A stretch of 64,000 nucleotides of DNA from WHSW01 sp963769945 (GTDB lineage: Bacteria > Actinomycetota > Thermoleophilia > Solirubrobacterales > 70-9), in NCBI GenBank assembly GCA_963769945.1, contig CAVYOA010000022.1, positions 1 to 64,000 on the forward strand. Reading direction: 5' to 3'. The notes beneath the pieces were generated by a model. It worked only from the letters and a program-made list of their open reading frames with translations. It searched no databases and was not told where the DNA came from. A program made the translations under genes and the position numbers. Position 1 is the stretch's first letter. The number at the start of each line of letters is the position of its first letter. Of this stretch, positions 54,191 through 61,789 are shown piece by piece.

Positions 54191-57100
54191 ATGCCGACTG
54201 CTCAGAGCCCTACTCGACATCGCGCTCGACGACGAGCGACTCGCTTCCGTCGCGGCCCAGATCAAGGCCGGCGACGCGGTCGACCTGCCCGCTTCGGGCT
54301 CGATCAGGCCCTATTTGCTGGCTGCGCTGCTCGATAGCGATGCGGCGCTCGCCGATCGGCCGGCGCTGGTCGTCGCCGCAGACGATGTCGGCGCCCGTGA
54401 CCTCGCGCGGGCCCTGGGCGCCTATCTCGCGCCGCGGCGAGTTCGCTATTACCCATCGCGGGGCACCGGCTATGAGTCGCATCTCGCGCCGCCGCCCCAT
54501 CTGGTCGGCCTGCGCATCGGCGCCCTTGACGCTCTCACCTCGAGTTCCGAACGCCGCGCGCCCAACGGCGATCTACCCGTCGTCGTCGCTTCGGCCGTGG
54601 CGCTTGCCGAGGCCGTGCCCGATGCGTCGCTTCGCCCCGAGGGCTTCGTCCTTCACCGCGGCGAGGAGATCGATCTCGGCGACGTCTCAGAGCTGCTCGT
54701 CGAGGCGGGCTACGAGCGCGTCGATCAGGTCGAAGACCGCGGTCAGTTCGCAATCCGTGGCGACATTCTCGATGTCTTCGGCGCGACCGAGGATCGGGCT
54801 GCGCGGCTGGAGTTGTTCGGCGACGAGATCGAGTCGATCCGCTGGTTTTCGACCTTCACGCAGCGCTCTCTCGGGGAGACGGAGCGGCTCGAGCTCGACC
54901 CCGCGGCCGAGCTCGCGCTCGAGCACCGTGAGCTGGCCGAGGTTGCGACCGAGCAGGAGGGAGAGCGACCGAGCGTCGCCGAAGTCCTCCCGGTCGACTC
55001 GTTCGGCGCACCGCTCGATCTGATCGGTTCCGAGACGGCGATCGTGCTCGCAGCGACCGAGGAGATCCCGCCGGCGTTGCACGACCACTGGGAGGACGTG
55101 ACGACGGCGATGCACGACGCCGACGCCCGCCACCTCTACGTCGATGTCGCCGAACCACTGAGCAAGCGGGCAGTGCTGGCCTTCCGGCGAACGGACGACG
55201 TAGCCCACGCCGCTTCTGAGCCTCAGGGGTTCGAGCCTTTCCGCGCCCAGGCACCCGTTTCGACCGCCCGCAGCATCTCCGAGGCAGAGGCTCAGCTCGA
55301 GCGAGACGTGCGCTCGGGCTATCGCGTCGTCGTCACCTTCCCCGGCCGCGGCGAGGCCGAGCGTGCCCGTTACAACCTCGATCGCCTCGATGCCCATTTC
55401 CTCGGCGAGGTGGTCGTCCCGGTGGCCTCCGAGGAGGTCAAGGGGGAGCTCCTCTTCGATGACGCCCCGCTCACGGACGGCTTCGTTTCCGCTCAGCTGA
55501 AGCTGGCGGTGATTCCCTCGCGGCGCCTCGTCCACAGGCGACGTGCCGCGGCGCCGACGGCCGCGCGCGGTCGCATGGCCACGTTCGCCGATCTCCGCGT
55601 CGGTGACTATGTCGTTCACGAGGATCACGGCATCGCCCGCTTCGCCGGCTTCGAGACGAAGACCCTCGCCGGCGTCACTCGCGACTATCTCGAGCTCGAG
55701 TACCGCGGCGAGGACAAGGTGTTCTCGCCCACCGAACAGCTCGCCAAAATCACGCGCTACGTCGGCGCCGGCGGTGACGCGCCTCAGCTCTCGGCGCTGG
55801 GATCGAAGCGCTGGGACGCGGTCAAGTCGAAGGCCCGCCGGGCCGCGAGGCTGCTTGCCGGCGAGCTGCTCAACCTCTACGCCGAGCGCCAGACGCGCAA
55901 GGGCCATCGCTTCGAACCAGACGGCGAGTGGCAGATCGAGCTCGAGGCCGCGTTTCCCTATCGCGAGACCGCCGACCAGATCGACGCGATCGAGGCGGTC
56001 AAGGCCGACATGGAGTCCGATCGCCCGATGGACCGGCTGATCTGCGGCGACGTCGGTTACGGCAAGACCGAGGTCGCGCTGCGCGCTGCGCACAAATCTG
56101 CGGCCGAGGGCAAGCAGGTGATGATGCTGGTGCCGACGACGATTCTCGCCCAGCAGCATCTCGGCACCTTCCGCGAGCGCCTGGCAACTTCGCCGTTGAA
56201 CATCGAGATGGTCTCGCGGCTGCGAAAGCCGGCTGAGGTTCGCGCTGCGCTCGCCGGCTTCGCGGATGGCACTGTCGACATCCTCATCGGCACGCACCGG
56301 CTGCTCTCGCGTGACGTCCGCGCCAAGGACCTCGGTCTGGTCGTCGTCGACGAGGAGCAGCGTTTCGGCGTCAAGCAGAAGGAGCTGTTGCGTCAGCTCA
56401 AGCTCCGCGTCGACGTGCTCTCGCTGTCGGCGACTCCGATCCCCCGGACGCTGCAGATGAGCCTCGCCGGTTTGCGCGACATCTCCGTGATCGAGACCCC
56501 GCCCGAGGGCCGCCGGCCGGTACGCACCTACGTCGGGCCCTACGACGAGGAGTTGGTGCGAAAGGCGATCAACCGCGAGGTCGAGCGCGAGGGGCAGGTG
56601 TTCTTTTTGCACAACCGCATCGACACGCTGTTCGAGGTCGCCGAGGGTCTGCGGGGGTTGTGCCCGGGTGTGCGCTTCGCCGAGGCGCATGGGCAGATGG
56701 ACGAAAAGAAGCTGGAAGCGACGATGTTCGAGTTCCTACGTGGCGACGCCGATGTGCTCGTGGCGACGACGATCATCGAGTCGGGCCTCGATATTCCCCA
56801 GGCGAACACGCTGGTCGTCGAGCGCGCCGATCAGCTCGGACTCGCTCAGGCCTACCAAATTCGCGGCAGGGTGGGGCGCTCGACCGAGCGGGCCTTCGCC
56901 TACATGCTCTATCCATCCGAGGAGGCGCTTTCGGTCGAGGCCGGGGCGCGCCTGGCAACGCTTTCAGATCACACCGAGCTTGGTTCGGGCTTCGCGATCG
57001 CGATGCGCGACCTCGAGCTGCGCGGCGCCGGCGACCTGCTCGGCGACGAACAGTCGGGCCACGTCGCCGCCGTCGGCTTTGAGCTCTACGTCGCCTTGCT

Positions 57101-57665
57101 CGACGAGGCGGTTGAGGCGATGCGCGCGCAGCACGCGGGTGACGAAGAGGGCGAGGAGACGGCGCCCCTGGCTCCGGTTCGCCTCGACGTCGACGTCGAC
57201 GCCTACCTGCCGCCCGACTACATCCCCTTCGAGGCAGCGAAGATCGACGTCCATCGCCGCATCGCCGCCGCCAAGCGCACGGGCGAGCTGCGCGCGCTGC
57301 GCGACGAGCTGCGCGATCGCTTCGGCGATCTTCCCGATCCGGTGCAGAACCTGCTCTCGCTGCAGCGGGCGCGACTCGAGATGGCTGCCGCCGGGGCGCA
57401 GACCGCTGAGATCCGCGGCGGCCGCCTTTCGATCGTGCCGCTCGAGCTCGATGCCGAGACCGTCGGGCGGGTGCGCGAGGAGATTCCCGAAGCGATCTAC
57501 GAGCTGCGAACCAAGACGCTGGCCCTGCGCGCCCCCGACAGCGCCGAGGCGAGGCTGCAGACGGTGCTGAGCTTGACGGCGGCGCTGACGACGGCGTTGG
57601 CGGGCGGTGCTGAGGCCGAAGCGCAGGTGGGGGACGCTGGCAAGGTGGTCGATTCGCTGAGTTAG
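54191..57665 (+). CDS. mfd: Transcription-repair coupling factor Mfd (start region carries a one-base insertion)
   Basis: ATP-dependent translocase that removes RNA polymerase stalled at lesions and recruits UvrA. Homology runs from LLRALLDIALDDERLASVAAQ (54198 on) to the end, but that frame has no standard start. ATG 54191 joins it if one base near 54197 is dropped (MPLLRALL), giving 1157 aa; TTG 54315 is the next start as written (1116 aa). UvrB-like N-terminal region, RNA-polymerase-binding domain (DLRVGDYVVHEDHGIARF, YLELEYRGEDKVF), Walker A GDVGYGKTEVA, DEEQRFG, GRVGRS and the C-terminal regulatory domain are all present. Confidence 0.93.
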
Positions 57666-57727
57666 TGCGACGCCGACCGGGGTCAGTGAGGAGTGGGCGT
57701 GGCCGGGCGCAACCGGTTTTTGTCGTT

Positions 57728-57820
57728 CTGTGGAGATCCAGTCCCGACTGTCGGGCTTGGATCTCCACAGGTGGTCGATCCGACCTAAGCGCCCGCTTGC
57801 CACGTCCCTACCCAGCAGAA
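57728..57820. repeat. Intergenic hairpin repeat, copy C (93 nt)
   Basis: CTGTGGAGATCC (57728-57739) pairs over 12 bp with GGATCTCCACAG (57759-57770) around CCCGACTGTCGGG. The tail ends CTTGCCAC...CCCTACCCAGCAGAA, matching copy A. It occupies most of the 253-nt gap between mfd and the PpiC-type gene. The rest of that gap shows nothing else I can support. Confidence 0.78.
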
Positions 57821-57918
57821 CCCGGCCCCGCGCCCACGCGGGTCAACCGGCTTCACTGAGCGCGCCACAGCCCTGAATCGGTTCACCTCACGCACCAGTT
57901 CTCTATGCTGCTCGCCTC

Positions 57919-59325
57919 GTGGCCTCGAAACCGCAGGGAAAAAAGGGCGCTCCCCCGCCCATGCCGAAGCGCAATGTGGGCGCCAAGCGCATTGCCGGGA
58001 TCGTTCTCGGGCTGTTCTTGGTTGGCGCGATCGTGTTCACGGCGGCTGCGTCGGGGCTCGGTCAGCCCAGCGTGCCCGATGGCGACATCGCGGTCGTCGC
58101 GGAGGCGCCCGACGGCACGGTCACCCAGGAGGATTTCGACCGCGCTCTGGCTCAGACCGCTGCTCGCCAGGGGCTGCGCGAGGTGCCGCCAACCGACGAC
58201 CCCCAGTACCAGCTGATCTCCGACGCAGCCCTCTCCGACATCCTGCTCGGCCGCTGGGTCATGGGCGAGGCTGCCGAGCGCGGGATCGAGATCACCGACC
58301 GCGAGATCGACGAGGAGCTCGAGACGGTCAAGAACGACCAGTTCGGCTCTGAGAAGGCATTCCAGGACTTCCTCGACCAGCAGAAGTTCACCGAGGAGGA
58401 GGCGCGGGAGCGGATCACGCTCCAGTTGATCTCCGACCGAATCCAGAGCGCGGTGTTGCCTGAGGAGCCCTCGATCTCCGAGGAGGAGATCGAGGCTTAC
58501 TACGACGAGAACGCGATTCAGTTCGAGCAGCCGGAGACCCGTGACGTCCGCGTCATCCTCACCGAGACCGAAGCGGATGCGGATGAGGCGCTGGCGGCGC
58601 TCGAGGCCGACGACTCGGCCAAGTCCTATGAGCAGGTCGCCAAGGAGTTCTCGATCGATGAGGCGACCACGGCCACCGGTGGCCTGCGCCAAGCCGTCGT
58701 CGAAGGCCAGTCCGAGCCGGCGCTAGACGCCGAGATCTTCACGGCGCCAGAGGATGAGCTCGTCGGCCCGTTCGAAGGCGAGGCAGGCTTCTACGTGATT
58801 CAGGTCGAAGCGATCACACCAGCTGAGACGACGCCGCTGGAGGATGCGAGCGAGCAGATCCGCCAAACGCTCGTCGCCGCCCGCCAGCAGGAGATCGCGA
58901 CGACCTTCCAGGAGGACTTCCAGGTCAAGTGGGTCTCGCGCACGGTCTGCGCCGAGGACTATCAGATCGACCGCTGCTCCAACGCCGAGCCGCCACCAGA
59001 CCCATGCACCGCGGAGATCGCCCAGACCCAAGGCTGCGAGGCGCCGGTTGCGGGCAACAAGCCGATCGCTCCCGGCAGCGGCGTCGTCTTCGGCGCGGCA
59101 GCGCCCGCGCCACTTCCGCAGGGCCCGCTTACACCTGCGCCTGCGGTGCCGGCGGGTGGCGTGCCGCCCGGGCTCTCACCGGTGCCCGGTGGCGCTGTGC
59201 CGCCCGGTGGCGCTGTGCCGCCTGGCGGCACGGCCCCGCCCGCGGGCGCCGTTCCACCCTCAGGCGCAGCGCCGCCACAAGGCGCAGCGCCGGCTCCCGC
59301 TCCCGCGCCCGCGCCCGCGCCGTAG
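57919..59325 (+). CDS. PpiC/SurA-type peptidyl-prolyl isomerase, membrane-anchored, with Pro/Ala-rich tail
   Basis: Extracytoplasmic foldase candidate of 468 aa. GTG 57919 gives a basic N-terminus, then one signal-anchor (GIVLGLFLVGAIVFTAAASG, about 28-47). A SurA-like N-terminal helical region (about 60-200) precedes a parvulin domain at about 205-310 (RDVRVILTETEADADEALAAL; YEQVAKEFSIDEATTATGG; LVGPFEGEAGFYVIQVE). Cys residues lie in the VCAEDYQIDRCSN and DPCTAEIAQTQGCE segments. The last about 85 residues are a Gly/Pro/Ala repeat (PGGAVPPGGAVPPGGT). ATG-less start and the anchor suggest a PrsA-like role. Confidence 0.86.
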   Translation: MASKPQGKKGAPPPMPKRNVGAKRIAGIVLGLFLVGAIVFTAAASGLGQPSVPDGDIAVVAEAPDGTVTQEDFDRALAQTAARQGLREVPPTDDPQYQLISDAALSDILLGRWVMGEAAERGIEITDREIDEELETVKNDQFGSEKAFQDFLDQQKFTEEEARERITLQLISDRIQSAVLPEEPSISEEEIEAYYDENAIQFEQPETRDVRVILTETEADADEALAALEADDSAKSYEQVAKEFSIDEATTATGGLRQAVVEGQSEPALDAEIFTAPEDELVGPFEGEAGFYVIQVEAITPAETTPLEDASEQIRQTLVAARQQEIATTFQEDFQVKWVSRTVCAEDYQIDRCSNAEPPPDPCTAEIAQTQGCEAPVAGNKPIAPGSGVVFGAAAPAPLPQGPLTPAPAVPAGGVPPGLSPVPGGAVPPGGAVPPGGTAPPAGAVPPSGAAPPQGAAPAPAPAPAPAP

Positions 59326-59359
59326 CGCGACGCTTGCGTCGCCTAACCCTCGATTCGGG

Positions 59360-60034
59360 TTGAGCGAGCCGGCGTCCAGCGACGACGCAACCGAGCTCGC
59401 GGCGGCCCTCGAGCGCCTCGACTCGATCACCCGGCGCCTGCGTCTCGAATGCCCCTGGGACCGCGAGCAGGACGAGCGCTCGATCGTCTCCCACACCGTC
59501 GAGGAGGCATACGAGCTCGCCGACGCGATTCAGCGCGACGACGACGACAAGATCCGCGACGAGCTCGGCGACGTCCTCTTTCAGGTGGTTTTCCTGTCCC
59601 TGCTGCTCGAAGAACGCGACGCCGGCTCGCTTCCCGCTGTGATCGAGGAGATCACGGCGAAGCTGATCCGGCGCCACCCGCATGTGTTCGCCGAGAGTGA
59701 GGCACGCGAGCTGCTCGAGGGCGCCGACACCGAGAGCGCCGGCGGCGTGCTCGCCAACTGGGACAGGATCAAGCTCGAGCTCGAGGGTCGTGGCGTCGCA
59801 GACCGCTTTGCCGACATCCCCGAGAACCTGCCCGGGTTGCTCTACGCGCGAAAGATCCTGCGCCGCAGCGACCCCGATGGTGGCTCGCCAGCCGATCGTG
59901 CGACCCGCGACTCAGATCAGACACGGGTGGGGGAGATGCTGCTCGAAGCCGTGCGCCTTGCTCGCACGCTTGGGGTCGATCCCGAGCTCGCCGTCAGAGC
60001 AGCGGCCGAGCGGGTGCGCGAAAGCGATCGCTGA
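59360..60034 (+). CDS. mazG: MazG family nucleoside triphosphate pyrophosphohydrolase
   Basis: Hydrolyses NTPs/dNTPs to monophosphates, removing damaged or excess nucleotides. The 224-aa protein is best started at TTG 59360 (SEPASSDDATELAAALERL); no ATG or GTG lies close. The MazG core has RLECPWDREQDERSI, VEEAYELADAI and the metal-binding DELGDVLFQVVFLSLLLEE in residues 30-90, then RRHPHVFAE. The C-terminal half is a partial second repeat. It is 34 nt from eno. Confidence 0.88.
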   Translation: MSEPASSDDATELAAALERLDSITRRLRLECPWDREQDERSIVSHTVEEAYELADAIQRDDDDKIRDELGDVLFQVVFLSLLLEERDAGSLPAVIEEITAKLIRRHPHVFAESEARELLEGADTESAGGVLANWDRIKLELEGRGVADRFADIPENLPGLLYARKILRRSDPDGGSPADRATRDSDQTRVGEMLLEAVRLARTLGVDPELAVRAAAERVRESDR

Positions 60035-60068
60035 TCGCGCAATCAATCATCTAGCCTCCCGGCCTCGA

Positions 60069-61370
60069 ATGGGAGCCATCGAGCACATCCACGCGCGCCA
60101 GATTCTCGATTCGCGCGGCAATCCAACGGTTGAAGTCGATGTTCGCCTCGACTCCGGCGCGTTTGGCCGCGCAGCTGTGCCTTCGGGCGCCTCGACCGGT
60201 GAGTTCGAGGCCGCCGAGCTGCGAGACGGCGGTGAGCGCTGGGCCGGCAAGGGCGTCACCAAAGCAGTCGCCAACGTCAACGAGACGATCGCCAAGGCCC
60301 TGACCGGCGCGCGGGCGGGCGATCAATCTGCGATCGACCAGACGCTGTGCGAGCTCGACGGCACGCCGAACAAGTCTCGCCTGGGCGCCAACGCGATCCT
60401 CGGAGTCTCGATGGCGACCGCTCGCTCGGCCGCGGTGGAGGCACAGCTGCCGCTCTACGCCTACGTTGCCGAGCTCTGCGGCTCGTCGCGCGCCGAGGCC
60501 AACGTTCTTCCAGTGCCGATGATGAACGTCATCAACGGTGGCGCCCACGCTGACAATTCGGTCGACCTGCAGGAGTTCATGGTCGTCCCGGCAGCAGCCG
60601 CGAGCTTCGCCGACGGGCTTCGCGTCGGCACCGAGGTATTTCACGCGCTCAAGCGCACGCTCTCGGACGCTGGCCACGGGACGACGGTGGGTGATGAGGG
60701 TGGCTTTGCGCCGAACCTCGAGTCGAACGAGGCCGCGCTGCAGGTTCTCGTCGAGGCGATCGAGGCGGCAGGCTATTCACCGGGAGAGGATGTGTTCATC
60801 GCCCTCGACCCGGCTACTTCCGAGCTTCACCGCGAGTCCGACAACATGTACGTCCTCGAGCACGAGGGGCGGGCGCTCTCGGCCGAGGAGATGGCCGGTT
60901 TCTGGGCCGGCATCGTCGAGCGCTATCCGGTGATCTCGATCGAGGACGGGATGAACGAGGAGGACTGGGAAGGCTGGAAGCTGCTCACCGAGCGGATCGG
61001 CGATCGCTGCCAGCTGGTCGGCGACGACCTCTTTGTCACCAACCCGCAACGCCTGCGCCGTGGCATCGAGGGCGGGGTGGGCAACTCGATCCTCGTCAAG
61101 GTCAATCAGATCGGCACGCTGACCGAGACGCTCGAGGCGATCGCAATCGCGCGCGAGGCCGGTTACTCGGTGGTGATCTCACATCGCTCGGGCGAAACCG
61201 AGGACACGACGATCGCCGATCTCGCCGTCGGGACAGGCGCCGGTCAGATCAAGACCGGCGCTCCTTCGCGCTCGGACCGGGTCGCCAAGTACAACCAGCT
61301 CCTGCGCATCGAGGAGGAGCTGGGCGCGGCTGCGACCTACCCCGGGTTGAAAGCTTTCAGCGGAAGGTAG
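60069..61370 (+). CDS. eno: Enolase
   Basis: Interconverts 2-phosphoglycerate and phosphoenolpyruvate. The 433-aa protein starts at ATG 60069 (AIEHIHARQILDSRGNPTVEVDV). Seen are VPSGASTGEFEAAELRDG, NVLPVPMMNVINGGAHADN, GDEGGFAPN, ISIEDGMNEEDWEGW, LVGDDLFVTNP, KVNQIGTLTE and SHRSGETEDT with the catalytic Lys/His residues. Length is normal. FtsB-like protein follows 29 nt downstream, the usual actinobacterial order. Confidence 0.97.
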   Translation: MGAIEHIHARQILDSRGNPTVEVDVRLDSGAFGRAAVPSGASTGEFEAAELRDGGERWAGKGVTKAVANVNETIAKALTGARAGDQSAIDQTLCELDGTPNKSRLGANAILGVSMATARSAAVEAQLPLYAYVAELCGSSRAEANVLPVPMMNVINGGAHADNSVDLQEFMVVPAAAASFADGLRVGTEVFHALKRTLSDAGHGTTVGDEGGFAPNLESNEAALQVLVEAIEAAGYSPGEDVFIALDPATSELHRESDNMYVLEHEGRALSAEEMAGFWAGIVERYPVISIEDGMNEEDWEGWKLLTERIGDRCQLVGDDLFVTNPQRLRRGIEGGVGNSILVKVNQIGTLTETLEAIAIAREAGYSVVISHRSGETEDTTIADLAVGTGAGQIKTGAPSRSDRVAKYNQLLRIEEELGAAATYPGLKAFSGR

Positions 61371-61398
61371 ATCGCCACCGGTGCCGAACCGATGAGGC

Positions 61399-61761
61399 GT
61401 GAGCGCTCGCGCCCAGTCCGCAGGCACTGCCCGTGGCTACCGGTTGAAGCCGGCGCCCAGGGCTCGCGGCCGCGGCGCCAGCCGGGTCCAATGGGATCGC
61501 GTCGGCCGCGTCGCCTTGGTGCTGGTGCTGTTTGCGGTACTAGCCTCTTACGTGAGCCCTGCGCTGAACTTCTTCGATGCCTGGCGCGACTCGAAGACCG
61601 AGCACACGAGCCTGACCGAGCTACGCGCCGAGAATGCGCAGCTGCGCGAGCGGCTCACGGCTCTCGACGGCAAGGACGCGGCCGAGCGCGAGGCGCGTCA
61701 GCTGGGCATGGTCGGCGAGTTCGAGGGCGCCTACGTGGTGCGGGGCCTGAAGGACAACTGA
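61399..61761 (+). CDS. FtsB/DivIC-type septum formation initiator family protein
   Basis: Cell-division membrane protein of 120 aa. GTG 61399 starts it. A basic cytoplasmic N-terminus (about 35 residues) is followed by one transmembrane helix (VALVLVLFAVLASYVSPAL, about 43-61), then a coiled coil (TSLTELRAENAQLRERLTAL), and AEREARQLGMVGEFEGAYVVRGL, the FtsB/DivIC terminal pattern (A-R-x-x-L-G-M-V). The order eno-divIC is common in Actinobacteria and supports the call. Confidence 0.87.
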   Translation: MSARAQSAGTARGYRLKPAPRARGRGASRVQWDRVGRVALVLVLFAVLASYVSPALNFFDAWRDSKTEHTSLTELRAENAQLRERLTALDGKDAAEREARQLGMVGEFEGAYVVRGLKDN

Positions 61762-61789
61762 AGAGCCCGGCGCGCTCAGGCGAGGCGTC

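Noticed and set aside
54687..56690. A 667-codon minus-strand frame inside mfd
   Set aside because: Antisense to conserved Mfd sequence; composition is shadow-like.
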